Below, piece after piece: positions 45,684 to 56,437 of a stretch of 64,000 bases of DNA (position 1 is its first letter; every line of letters starts with the position of its first letter). The DNA is from Pseudomonas sp. PDM18. Lineage in GTDB: Bacteria; Pseudomonadota; Gammaproteobacteria; Pseudomonadales; Pseudomonadaceae. The stretch is from contig NZ_JACVBX010000018.1 of assembly GCF_014852585.1 (NCBI RefSeq), forward strand, positions 24,548-88,547. The letters are read 5' to 3'. The notes beneath the pieces are model-generated. The model searched no databases and was not told where the DNA came from. It was given only the letters and a program-made list of their open reading frames with translations. A program made the position numbers and the translations under genes.

Positions 45684-47708
45684 ATGGCCGGCCTGATCCC
45701 ACAATCCTTCATCGATGACCTGCTCAACCGCACCGACATTCTCGATGTGGTGAGTTCGCGCATCCAGCTGAAGAAGACCGGCAAGAACTACAGCGCCTGC
45801 TGCCCGTTCCACAAGGAGAAGACACCCTCCTTCACCGTCAGCCCGGACAAGCAGTTCTATTACTGTTTCGGCTGTGGCGCTGGCGGTAACGCGCTCGGTT
45901 TCATCATGGACCACGACCAATTGGACTTCGTCCAAGCGGTAGAGGACTTGGCCAAGCGCGCCGGCATGGACATCCCCCGCGAGGAAGGCCGACGCGGCAA
46001 CAAGCCGCGCCAACCGGTCGACTCGCCGCTTTATCCACTGCTGGCAGGTGCTGCCGAGTTCTACCGCCAGGCGCTGAAAAGCCACCCGGCGCGCAAGGCA
46101 GCAGTGGAATACCTCAAGGGCCGCGGCCTGACCGGCGAGATTGCCCGCGACTTCGGCCTGGGCTTCGCCCCGCCGGGCTGGGACAACCTGCTGAAGAACC
46201 TGGGCGGCGACAACCTGCAACTCAAGGCCATGCTCGATGCCGGGCTGCTGGTGGAAAACCCCGACAGCGGCAAGCGCTACGACCGCTTCCGCGACCGGGT
46301 GATCTTCCCCATCCGCGACAGCCGCGGCCGAGTGATAGCCTTCGGCGGCCGGGTGCTGGGCGACGACAAGCCGAAATACCTGAACTCGCCGGAAACCCCG
46401 GTCTTCCATAAAGGACAGGAGCTCTACGGCCTGTACGAGGCGCGGAAGAACAACCGGGATCTCGACGAGATCATGGTGGTCGAAGGCTACATGGACGTTA
46501 TCGCGCTGGCACAGCAGGGCATTCGCAATGCGGTCGCGACCCTGGGCACGGCCACCAGCGAAGAACACATCAAGCGGCTGTTCCGCATCGTGCCGAACAT
46601 CCTCTTCTGCTTCGACGGCGACCAGGCCGGCCGCAATGCTGCCTGGCGCGCACTGGAGTCGGCGCTGAGTAACCTGCAGGACGGGCGCAAGGTGCGCTTC
46701 CTGTTCCTGCCCGAGGGCGAAGACCCGGACAGCCTGGTGCGCGCCGAAGGCCCGGACGCATTCCGCGCCCGCCTCGCCCACCAGGCCCAGCCGCTGGCGG
46801 ACTACTTCTTCCAGCAACTGACCCAGGAAGCCGACCCCAGCACGCTGGAAGGCAAGGCGCACCTGGCGACCCTGGCCGGGCCGTTGCTGGAAAAAATTCC
46901 CGGCAACACCCTGCGCCTGCTGATGCGCCAGCGTCTGGGCGAGATCACCGGGCTGTCCGCCGAGGCGCTCAGCCAGATCAGCGCGCCGCGCTCGGGCCTT
47001 ACCGGCCAAGGCCAGCCCAGCCAGGCGCCCGTGTCTACCAGAGCACAAGGCTCAGAGCAGCACGCCCACGAATACGCCGACTACGACATGGGCCAGTTCG
47101 CAGAGCATGGCGACAGTCATTATCAGGAGGCTCCAAACTACTTCGAGGCTCCGCAGGAATTTTCCGCCGGCAACGGCGGCGCCAAGCAGGGCAAGAAGCC
47201 CTGGAAGGGCGATCGCAAATGGGACGGCAAAGGCAAGAAAGGCGACTTCACGCCGCGCCAGCCACGTACCGAGATCAGCGTCGAATCGCCGACGCTGACC
47301 GCGCTGCGCACCCTGCTGCACCATCCTCAACTGGCGCAGAGCGTCGAGGATGCGAGCCACTTCTCCAACGAGGGACAGACCTACTCGCAACTGCTCGCAG
47401 CCCTGGTCGAAGCGTTGCAGAAGAATCCGAAACAGAGCTCGATGCACCTCATCGCGCGCTGGCACGGAACACCCCAAGGGCGCCTGCTGCAGGTGCTGGC
47501 GGGGAAAGAATGGCTGATCGATGACGGCAATCTTGAAAAGCAGTTCGTCGACACCATTACTACACTTGCACACAACCAACTGCTCAGCAGCCGCGAAGCC
47601 CGCCTGCACAGTGTGCTGCGAAAGAACCCCAGTGAACTGACCGACGAAGAGAAAGCGTTACTGCGGGAGCACTACAGCACCCCCTCTTCAACAGGCAGCC
47701 AGAGCTGA
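45684..47708 (+). CDS. dnaG: DNA primase
   Basis: A 674-residue primase. Zinc-binding C40, H43, C61 and C64 (SACCPFHKEK, YYCFGCG), TOPRIM domain with VVEGYMDVIALAQ and FCFDGDQAGRNAAW, and a C-terminal helicase-interaction domain (about 540-674). A long low-complexity linker (about 430-525, rich in His, Gly, Lys: HAHEYADYD, GGAKQGKKPWKGDRK) joins core and C-terminal domain and makes it longer than E. coli DnaG (581). Start MAGLIPQSFIDDLL. Confidence 0.97.
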   Translation: MAGLIPQSFIDDLLNRTDILDVVSSRIQLKKTGKNYSACCPFHKEKTPSFTVSPDKQFYYCFGCGAGGNALGFIMDHDQLDFVQAVEDLAKRAGMDIPREEGRRGNKPRQPVDSPLYPLLAGAAEFYRQALKSHPARKAAVEYLKGRGLTGEIARDFGLGFAPPGWDNLLKNLGGDNLQLKAMLDAGLLVENPDSGKRYDRFRDRVIFPIRDSRGRVIAFGGRVLGDDKPKYLNSPETPVFHKGQELYGLYEARKNNRDLDEIMVVEGYMDVIALAQQGIRNAVATLGTATSEEHIKRLFRIVPNILFCFDGDQAGRNAAWRALESALSNLQDGRKVRFLFLPEGEDPDSLVRAEGPDAFRARLAHQAQPLADYFFQQLTQEADPSTLEGKAHLATLAGPLLEKIPGNTLRLLMRQRLGEITGLSAEALSQISAPRSGLTGQGQPSQAPVSTRAQGSEQHAHEYADYDMGQFAEHGDSHYQEAPNYFEAPQEFSAGNGGAKQGKKPWKGDRKWDGKGKKGDFTPRQPRTEISVESPTLTALRTLLHHPQLAQSVEDASHFSNEGQTYSQLLAALVEALQKNPKQSSMHLIARWHGTPQGRLLQVLAGKEWLIDDGNLEKQFVDTITTLAHNQLLSSREARLHSVLRKNPSELTDEEKALLREHYSTPSSTGSQS

Positions 47709-47734
47709 ACTGGCGCCTGAAGCCTCGAATCTGG

Positions 47735-47740
47735 TATAAT
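47735..47740 (+). promoter_or_regulatory. Consensus -10 element before rpoD
   Basis: TGG-TATAAT, 47 bases before the rpoD start. No good -35 is seen 17 bases upstream, but the preceding TGG gives partial extended -10 character. An internal rpoD promoter here would let rpoD be expressed apart from dnaG. Confidence 0.55.
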
Positions 47741-47786
47741 CCTCGGCTTATTTCAGCCCGCCAAGACCTTCAGTGGATAGGGTGTT

Positions 47787-49640
<1,854 letters not shown>

Positions 49641-49645
49641 CGAAG

Positions 49646-49673
49646 AACCCCCGGCCAAAACCGGGGGTTTTTC
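49646..49673 (+). terminator. Terminator after rpoD
   Basis: ACCCCCGG, CCAAAA, CCGGGGGTTTTTC: strong stem and T run six bases after the rpoD stop, ending the rpsU-dnaG-rpoD operon. Confidence 0.95.
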
Positions 49674-49744
49674 TTTGGGCCTTCCATCGGGCAAAGTGCC
49701 ACGTCTACACTTCGGCATAGTCCCCTCCTGGAATGAGGCCCTTC

Positions 49745-52700
49745 ATGCCGCGTCTGCAGGCAGTTCTACTGTGGTGCCTCGCATTCTGGGCGGGACAGGC
49801 ATTCGCCCTGAGCCTCACGCCCGAGGAGCAGCAGTGGCTGCAGGCACATCCCAGCCTGCGCCTGGGCGTCGACACCTCCTGGCCACCCTTTGAATTCCGC
49901 GACACGGAGGGCCGCTACCAGGGGCTCGCTGCCAGCTATGTGCAGCTCATCAGCCAACAACTCAAGGTGAAGTTGCAGCCGGTCGAACCGGCCAGTTGGA
50001 GCGAAGTCCTGCAACAGGCACGCGACAACCGCATCGACCTGCTGCCCGGCGTCATGGCTACTCCCAAGCGCCTCGACTACCTGACCTTCACCCGCCCCTA
50101 CCTCGACTTTCCGATCATCATCCTTGCCCGCAAGGACGGCCCGGCTCCCAGCGGCCTCAAAGAACTCTACGGGCTCAAGGTTGGCGTCGTGGCCAACTAC
50201 GCAGCTCACGAGCTGTTGACCGCTAAGCACCCCGACCTGAACCTGCAACCCCTGCCGAGCGTCGCCGCCGGCCTGCAAGCCCTGGCCACCGGGCAGGTAG
50301 ATGCATTCGTCGGCGATCTCGCCTCCGCCGTCTGGAACCTGCGCCAGCTCAAGCTCGACGGCCTGCAGATCAGCGGCGAAACGCCCTATCGCTTCCAACT
50401 GGCAATGGGCGTGCCGAAGGACCAGGCGATCTTCGCCGGCATCATCGACAAGGTACTGGCCGACCTGACCGTCGAGCAGATCGATGCCCTCCAGGCGCCC
50501 TGGGTCGGCGGCCTGCTGGACCGGCGCTCGGTGTGGCGCGAGGTCCTCGAAATCGCCGTCCCCATTGCCCTCCTGACAGCCATCACCCTGCTGGTGCTAT
50601 TCACCATGAACCGCCGCCTGCGCGGCGAAATGCAGCGTCGCGAGAAGCTTGAACAGGCACTGCGCGACAGCGAACAGCACTACCGCGGCCTGGTGGAAAG
50701 CCTCACCGCCATCGCCTGGGAAATGCGCCTGGCGGAAAACCGCTTCACCTACGTCTCTCCCCACGCCCAGCGACTCCTCGGCTACCCGATCAAGGACTGG
50801 CTGGAGCCCGGCTTCTGGCAGCGCACCCTACACGCGGAAGACGCCGAACGCGCCATCCACTTCTGCCTGAGCGAAAGCCAGGCCGGGCGCAACCACAGCT
50901 TCGACTACCGCATGCTCGCCGCCGATGGGCGGATCGTCTGGATTCGCGACATCGTCACGCTGATCCACCACGGCGACGACCTGATCCTGCGCGGCCTGAT
51001 GATCGACATCACCGACGCCATGCACACCGAGCAGGCCCTGCGCCTGTCCGAGCAGAAGTTCGCCTCGGTGTTCCACCACTGCCCGGACATCATCGTCCTG
51101 GCGCGCCGCGTCGACGGGCAACTGCTAGCGGTGAACAGCACCTTCGAGCAGCAGATCGGCATCCCCGCCAGCGAGGCGCTGGGCAAGACCTCCACCGAGC
51201 TGGGCATCTGGGGCGAACCGGGCATGGGCCCGGCGATGCTCGCGCGCCTGCAGGGCGAGCCGCTGAACAACGTCGAGATTCCGCTCAACCGCCGCGACGG
51301 CACACGCTTCACCGCCCTGCTCTCGGCCCAGCACATCATCCTCGACGACACTCCGGCGCTGGTCGTGGTGGTGAGAAACATCTCCCAGGTCAAGGAAACC
51401 CAGGAACAACTGCGCGTTTCCGAGGAGAAGTTCGCCAAGGCCTTCCACGCCTCCCCCGACGGCATGCTCATCTCGCGCATCAGCGACGGCCGCCTGGTGG
51501 AAGTGAACCAAGGCTTCTCCCGCATCACTGGCTACAGCCGCGAGGAAGCCGCCGAGCGCTCAACGCTGGACCTGCGCCTGTGGGCCAACCCGGCCGACCG
51601 CAGCAAGCTGCTGGGCATCCTCGACAACACTTCAAGCGCCCCGGACTTCACAGCGCAGATTCGCACCCGCGACGGCAGCCTGCGCCTGTGCGAGCTGTCC
51701 GCCCACCGCATCACCATCGGCAACGACGACTGCATGCTGACCATCGCTCGGGACATCACCGAGCAGCAGCAGATGCAGGAGAAGCTCCGCCTCGCCGCCA
51801 CCGTGTTCGAAAGCACCGCTGAAGGCGTGATGATCACCGACGCGCGCCAGCAGATAGTCGCGGTCAACCGCGCTTTCAGCGAGATCACCGGTTACAGCGA
51901 ACAGGAGGCCCTAGGCAACTCTCCACGCCTGCTCGCCTCCGGCCAGCACGACACCAGCTTTTATGTCGCCCTCTGGCACCAGATCAACGCCGAAGGCCAC
52001 TGGCAGGGCGAAATCTGGAACCGCCGGAAGAACCAGGAACTGTATCCGGAGTGGCTGACCGTCAGCGCCGTGCGCAACGCCGACGGCGAACTGACCCACT
52101 ACGTCGGCGTGTTCGCCGACATCTCCACCCTCAAGTACGCCCAGGCGCGGCTGGACTACCAGGCCCACCACGACCCGCTCACCGGCCTGCCCAACCGCCT
52201 GCTGTTCGAAAGCCGCCTGAACGCCTCGCTCAAGGAAGCCCAGGAAGACGACCACCAGGGCGCTGTCATGTTCCTCGACCTCGACCGCTTCAAGCACATC
52301 AATGACAGCCTCGGCCACCCGGTGGGCGACCTGCTGCTGAAATCCATCGCCACGCGACTGCGCGAGCAATTACGCGACGTCGACACCGTAGCCCGTCAGG
52401 GCGGCGACGAATTCATCATCCTGCTGCCCGGCCTGCATCACGCGGTGGATGCCGAACACGTCGCCAACAAGCTGCTGCTTTGCTTCGACAAGCCGTTCAT
52501 CGCCGGCGAACAGGAGTTCTTCGTCAGTGCCAGCATCGGCATCTGCCTCTACCCCAGCGACGGCGGCGACGTCGCCACCCTGGTGAAGAACGCCGACGCC
52601 GCCATGTACCGGGCCAAGGCCCAGGGCCGCAACCGCGTCGAGTTCTACACCCGCGAGCTGACCTTCCAGGCCACCGAACGCATGGCCCTGGAACACGAAC

Positions 52701-53479
52701 TGCGCCGCGCCCTGGAGAGCGACCAGTTGCAACTCTACTACCAGCCCAAGCTGTCCCTCTCCAGCGGCCAACTTGTAGGAGCAGAGGCGCTGATCCGCTG
52801 GAAACATCCGCAATTCGGCGCGATTTCCCCGGATCGCTTCATCCCCCTGGCCGAGGAAAATGGCCTGATCCTACCGCTGGGCGACTGGGTGCTGCGCGAA
52901 GCCTGCCGGCAGATGAGCCGCTGGCAGGACAGCCATGCCGCCTTCGGCCCGCTGTCGGTCAACCTCGCCGGCGCGCAACTGCGCCAGACCAACCTGGTCG
53001 AACGCATCCGCGAGCTGCTCGCCCACTACAACCTGCAGTCCTCGCGCCTGCAGCTGGAAATCACCGAGAGCTTCCTCATGCACCAAACCGAGGAAGCCCT
53101 GGCGATCCTGCACAGCCTCAAGCACCTCGGCGTGCAACTGGCCATCGACGACTTCGGTACCGGCTACTCCTCCCTCAGCTACCTGAAGCAGCTACCGCTG
53201 GACACCCTGAAGATCGACCAGTCCTTCGTCCACGGCCTACCGGACGACCCCCATGACGCCGCCATCGCCCGCGCCATCATCGCCCTGGGTCGCAGCATGA
53301 ATCTCACGGTAATCGCCGAAGGCGTGGAGCGCGAAGCCCAGGAACGATTCCTCGAAGCCGAAGGGTGCGACCAGATCCAGGGTTACGCCCTAAGCGCCCC
53401 GCTGCCGGCCGACGCCTTTGCCAACAGGTTCCTGGTCCCGCTGCATCCGGTTGGCGCAAGCCAGAACGCCCCGGTATAA
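49745..53479 (+). CDS. rmcA: RmcA, redox-responsive c-di-GMP phosphodiesterase/cyclase
   Basis: A 1244-residue membrane protein, the PA0575 counterpart next to rpoD. Order: signal peptide, periplasmic SBP_bac_3 (Venus flytrap) domain (about 25-255), transmembrane segment (IAVPIALLTAITLLVLFTMN), four PAS domains (about 310-800), GGDEF domain with intact QGGDEF and an inhibitory-site RDVD five residues before it, and an EAL domain with GAEALIRWKHP and [14 protein letters not shown]. Both enzymatic motifs look intact; in P. aeruginosa RmcA acts mainly as a phosphodiesterase responding to phenazine/FAD redox state. An ATG four codons upstream (49733) is possible. Its 3' end contains the promoter of the tRNA. 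Confidence 0.95.
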   Translation: MPRLQAVLLWCLAFWAGQAFALSLTPEEQQWLQAHPSLRLGVDTSWPPFEFRDTEGRYQGLAASYVQLISQQLKVKLQPVEPASWSEVLQQARDNRIDLLPGVMATPKRLDYLTFTRPYLDFPIIILARKDGPAPSGLKELYGLKVGVVANYAAHELLTAKHPDLNLQPLPSVAAGLQALATGQVDAFVGDLASAVWNLRQLKLDGLQISGETPYRFQLAMGVPKDQAIFAGIIDKVLADLTVEQIDALQAPWVGGLLDRRSVWREVLEIAVPIALLTAITLLVLFTMNRRLRGEMQRREKLEQALRDSEQHYRGLVESLTAIAWEMRLAENRFTYVSPHAQRLLGYPIKDWLEPGFWQRTLHAEDAERAIHFCLSESQAGRNHSFDYRMLAADGRIVWIRDIVTLIHHGDDLILRGLMIDITDAMHTEQALRLSEQKFASVFHHCPDIIVLARRVDGQLLAVNSTFEQQIGIPASEALGKTSTELGIWGEPGMGPAMLARLQGEPLNNVEIPLNRRDGTRFTALLSAQHIILDDTPALVVVVRNISQVKETQEQLRVSEEKFAKAFHASPDGMLISRISDGRLVEVNQGFSRITGYSREEAAERSTLDLRLWANPADRSKLLGILDNTSSAPDFTAQIRTRDGSLRLCELSAHRITIGNDDCMLTIARDITEQQQMQEKLRLAATVFESTAEGVMITDARQQIVAVNRAFSEITGYSEQEALGNSPRLLASGQHDTSFYVALWHQINAEGHWQGEIWNRRKNQELYPEWLTVSAVRNADGELTHYVGVFADISTLKYAQARLDYQAHHDPLTGLPNRLLFESRLNASLKEAQEDDHQGAVMFLDLDRFKHINDSLGHPVGDLLLKSIATRLREQLRDVDTVARQGGDEFIILLPGLHHAVDAEHVANKLLLCFDKPFIAGEQEFFVSASIGICLYPSDGGDVATLVKNADAAMYRAKAQGRNRVEFYTRELTFQATERMALEHELRRALESDQLQLYYQPKLSLSSGQLVGAEALIRWKHPQFGAISPDRFIPLAEENGLILPLGDWVLREACRQMSRWQDSHAAFGPLSVNLAGAQLRQTNLVERIRELLAHYNLQSSRLQLEITESFLMHQTEEALAILHSLKHLGVQLAIDDFGTGYSSLSYLKQLPLDTLKIDQSFVHGLPDDPHDAAIARAIIALGRSMNLTVIAEGVEREAQERFLEAEGCDQIQGYALSAPLPADAFANRFLVPLHPVGASQNAPV

Positions 53480-53480
53480 T
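53451..53480 (+). promoter_or_regulatory. Promoter of tRNA-Ile(CAU), inside the end of rmcA
   Basis: TTGGCG at 53451-53456, an 18-base spacer and a perfect TATAAT at 53475-53480, 15 bases before the tRNA. The -10 covers the rmcA stop codon. Confidence 0.75.
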
Positions 53481-53495
53481 CCGCCCGCCTTCTGG

Positions 53496-53572
53496 GGGCC
53501 TATAGCTCAGTTGGTTAGAGCAGAGGACTCATAATCCTTTGGTCCACGGTTCAAGTCCGTGTGGGCCCACCA
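53496..53572 (+). tRNA. tRNA-Ile with CAU anticodon (lysidine type, AUA codon)
   Basis: A 77-base cloverleaf with encoded CCA: acceptor GGGCCTA/TGGGCCC, D arm GCTCAGTTGGTTAGAGC, anticodon loop CTCATAA (anticodon at 53530-53532), T arm CACGGTTCAAGTCCGTG. Anticodon CAT could mean methionine, but it is not the initiator (first pair is G-C), and the acceptor pairs C4-G69 and C5-G68 are those known to direct TilS, which turns C34 into lysidine. I therefore call it isoleucine. Automatic annotation often labels such genes tRNA-Met. Confidence 0.88.
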
Positions 53573-53582
53573 CCCTTTCAGC

Positions 53583-53612
53583 AAAAAGCCGCGCCTCAGC
53601 GCGGCTTTTTTC
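53583..53612 (+). terminator. Terminator after the tRNA gene
   Basis: AAGCCGCGC, loop CTCA, GCGCGGCTT and a T run, 14 bases past the CCA end. Confidence 0.95.
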
Positions 53613-53766
53613 GTTTCTGCGGGTCAATTTCCCCCACGGCCGAGTGAGAGCCACTTCACACTCGCCCACACGCCCCTGGCGGGAGCCGTCTTGCCCTATG
53701 ACAAGGGTCAATATCAGATAGCCATTAGCCATTAAATTGGCATCTTCCTGATATGAGTGAGCCCCC

Positions 53767-54090
53767 ATGACTCTTCACCGATATCCGGTCCAACTGCTGG
53801 TCACGTCCCAGGACCCGGCGTTGGCGCGCCAGGTTCGTGCATTGCTGGCGGCCTACGAGCTGCCCTGCGCAGTGATGGAAGGGCCGCGCAATTGCGAGCA
53901 GGCGCCGTTGTGCCGTTGGTTCAAGGACGCGCCCTTGAGCGATTCGGCACGAATGCTCGCGCTGCTGGCCGATGCCATCGGTGTGCTGGAGCGCACCCGT
54001 CATGCCTTCCGCTCCCGCGAGCTGGGCGAGTTGCGCCAGCGCTTGAGCGGGGCGCTGCAGGAGTTGTCGGGGCCGCGCCCTCTGGTGTAA
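53767..54090 (+). CDS. Small conserved protein of unknown function (PA0574-like)
   Basis: A 107-residue protein, MTLHRYPVQLLVTSQDPALA, with two cysteines in CEQAPLCRW and a helical, charged second half (SRELGELRQRLSGALQEL). No signal peptide, membrane segment or motif I can name. Position after the tRNA matches PA0574. The start is supported by a GAGTGAG site. An inverted repeat ATATCAG/CTGATAT (53711-53754) sits in its promoter region. Confidence 0.75.
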   Translation: MTLHRYPVQLLVTSQDPALARQVRALLAAYELPCAVMEGPRNCEQAPLCRWFKDAPLSDSARMLALLADAIGVLERTRHAFRSRELGELRQRLSGALQELSGPRPLV

Positions 54091-54161
54091 AAGACAAACC
54101 ACCCGCGTTCCGCCGTTGCGGAAGCTGGCTTTGCCGGGCAGGACTTGTGGGCCTGCAAGAC

Positions 54162-54217
54162 AAAGCGCCGAGTTGGTCGCCGTCGATTTCGACTGGACGA
54201 CGAGCCGGCGCTTTTTT
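54162..54217 (+). terminator. Long structured hairpin with T run before the globin-GGDEF gene
   Basis: AGCGCCG (54164-54170) pairs with CGGCGCT (54206-54212), followed by TTTTTT. Inside, GTCG/CGAC and GTCGA/TCGAC form a second stem. It ends 39 bases before the start codon, so it either terminates the upstream small gene or works as an attenuator in the leader of the c-di-GMP gene. Confidence 0.7.
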
Positions 54218-54256
54218 CATGCCCGACAAAAACAGCAGACCCGCAAGGAGCCGAAC

Positions 54257-56437
54257 ATGGGCCTGGGACCGAAGCTCGAGAGCGTGCTCGAGCGCATCGG
54301 CCTGTCGACGATGGAAGTCGATCAGCGCCTGAGTTACCTGGAGTGGCGCGAGGAGGATGGCAGCCATCTCCACGGCCGCGCCGCCGAACTGGAGGGCTGC
54401 CACCAGCGCTTCATCGAGCAGCTCTACGACCACCTGCGCAACTACCCGCCGCTGGGGGCGATACTCGCCGAGCCGGCAACGCTGGCGCGGCTTAAATGCA
54501 GCCAGTTCGAATACTACCGCCAGCTCTGGGACGCCCCGCAGGATGCCGACTACGTGCGCGACCGCCTGCGCATCGGGCTGGTGCACCAGCAGGTCGGCGT
54601 CGAGCTGAAGTGGTACCTGGGCGCGTATCGCCTGTACCTGGACCAGATGCTCGCCGACCTGATGGGCGATGCCCCGGAAGCCCAGACCTACGCCAGCCTG
54701 CTCAAGCGCGTGTTCTTCGACATGTCGCTGGCCATCGACACCTACGGCGCGGCCCAGCGCCAGGCGCTGGAGGACAGCGAAGCGCGCTATGCCCGCGCCC
54801 TGCGCGGTGCCAACGACGGCATCTGGGACTGGGACCTGGGCAATGACCGTCTCTACGTCTCCGAGCGCTGGGCGCGCATGCTCGGGCTGACCCGCGACAA
54901 CCTCGGCGAAGGCAGCACCAGTTGGTTCGCTCGCGTGCACCCGGACGACCTGCCCGGCCTGCGCAAGGCCATCGACGCTCACCTGCGCGGCAGCAGCGCG
55001 CTGCTCAGTCACGAGTACCGTATCCGCCAACGCGACGGCAATTACCTCTGGGTGCTGGCGCGCGGCGTGGTCACCGATGGGCGCATGGCCGGCTCGCAGA
55101 CCGACATCAGCCAGCACAAGGCCAGCGAACACCAGCTCAGCCACGCAGCGCGGCACGACCCGCTCACCGGCCTGGGCAACCGCCTGCGTCTGGACGAGCT
55201 TCTGCAGCAGGCCCTGATGCGCCAGCGCCGCCCCGGCGCGCGCGAATCTGGCCTGCTGTTCATCGACCTGGACCGCTTCAAGCTGATCAACGACAGCCTC
55301 GGCCACGCGGTGGGCGACCGCGTGCTGGTGGAAGTGTCCCAGCGCCTGCTGCGCTGCCTGCGGCCAGGCGATCACCTGGCGCGTTTTGGCGGCGACGAGT
55401 TCGTCGTGCTGCTGGACGATCTGGCCAGCCTGGTCGACGCCGAGCAGGTCGCGCAGCGGATGCTCGATTGCCTGCGCCAGCCGCTGCACGTGGACGGCCG
55501 CACACTGGTGGTCAGCGCCAGCATCGGTATCACCGGGCTGATGACCGACGGCCAAGCCATCGACACCCTGCAGGCCGCGGACCTGGCGCTGTACCGCGCC
55601 AAGGAGGCCGGCAAGGCGCAGTACGCGCGCTTCAGCCTGGAGCTGCAGGCCGAGGCGCAGCGTCGGCTGGACCTGGAAAGCGCGCTGGCCCAGGCGCTGC
55701 GCCGCGAGGAATTCAGCCTGCATTACCAGCCCATCGTCCGCTTGGACCGCGACTCGCCGCACTGGGAAGCGGTGGAGGTGCTGCTGCGCTGGAAGCACGA
55801 TGGCCAGTCGATCTCGCCACTGGACTTCATCCCGGCGCTGGAGGAGTCCGGCGAGATCGTCCCGGTCGGCGACTGGGTGCTGCGCCAGGCCTGCCGGCAG
55901 ACGGCGCTGTGGCAGAGCCAGGGGCATCGCAACCTGTACTGCTCGGTCAACCTGTCCAGCCGGCAACTGCAGCAGCCGGGCTTCGCCGCGCGGGTGCAGC
56001 AGATTCTCACGGAGAGCGGCCTGTCGCCGCGCAGCCTGGTGCTGGAGATCACCGAGAGCCTGCTGATGCAGGACGGCGCGGAAACCCTCGCCTGCCTGCG
56101 CGAACTGGCTGCCGAAGGCGTGCGTCTGGCGTTGGATGACTTCGGCACCGGCTATTCCTCGCTGGGCTATCTCAAGCGCTATCCGCTGCACATCCTCAAG
56201 GTCGACCGCAGCTTCATCACCCGCGTGCCGGACGACCCGGAGCTCAGCGCCATCTGCCGGGCAATCATCGGCCTGGGCCACAGCCTCGGCCTGGAAGTGG
56301 TGGCCGAGGGTGTCGAGCGCCAGGAGCACCTCGACTTCCTGCGCCAGGAGGGTTGCCGCCACGCCCAGGGCTTCCTGTTCAGCAAGCCACTGGCGCCGGA
56401 ACAACTGTTCCAGACACGCCTGGAGCACCAGCGATGA
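54257..56437 (+). CDS. Globin-coupled GGDEF/EAL protein (oxygen-sensing c-di-GMP enzyme)
   Basis: A 726-residue cytoplasmic protein. Residues 1-165 are a globin-coupled sensor domain with the family stretch [20 protein letters not shown], in which H110 is the expected proximal heme ligand. Residues 180-290 are a PAS domain, 300-465 a GGDEF domain with intact FGGDEF (378-382) and inhibitory site RPGD (369-372), and 480-720 an EAL domain with EVLLRW in place of EALLRW and [14 protein letters not shown]. It probably changes c-di-GMP in response to oxygen. It starts after AAGGAGCC and overlaps the aerotaxis receptor by ATGA. Not present at this place in PAO1. Confidence 0.9.
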   Translation: MGLGPKLESVLERIGLSTMEVDQRLSYLEWREEDGSHLHGRAAELEGCHQRFIEQLYDHLRNYPPLGAILAEPATLARLKCSQFEYYRQLWDAPQDADYVRDRLRIGLVHQQVGVELKWYLGAYRLYLDQMLADLMGDAPEAQTYASLLKRVFFDMSLAIDTYGAAQRQALEDSEARYARALRGANDGIWDWDLGNDRLYVSERWARMLGLTRDNLGEGSTSWFARVHPDDLPGLRKAIDAHLRGSSALLSHEYRIRQRDGNYLWVLARGVVTDGRMAGSQTDISQHKASEHQLSHAARHDPLTGLGNRLRLDELLQQALMRQRRPGARESGLLFIDLDRFKLINDSLGHAVGDRVLVEVSQRLLRCLRPGDHLARFGGDEFVVLLDDLASLVDAEQVAQRMLDCLRQPLHVDGRTLVVSASIGITGLMTDGQAIDTLQAADLALYRAKEAGKAQYARFSLELQAEAQRRLDLESALAQALRREEFSLHYQPIVRLDRDSPHWEAVEVLLRWKHDGQSISPLDFIPALEESGEIVPVGDWVLRQACRQTALWQSQGHRNLYCSVNLSSRQLQQPGFAARVQQILTESGLSPRSLVLEITESLLMQDGAETLACLRELAAEGVRLALDDFGTGYSSLGYLKRYPLHILKVDRSFITRVPDDPELSAICRAIIGLGHSLGLEVVAEGVERQEHLDFLRQEGCRHAQGFLFSKPLAPEQLFQTRLEHQR

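Noticed and set aside
53496..53572. tRNA as attachment site of an integrated element
   Set aside because: No integrase gene, no direct repeat of the tRNA 3' end and no cargo region were seen on either side; the genes to the left follow the conserved chromosomal order.
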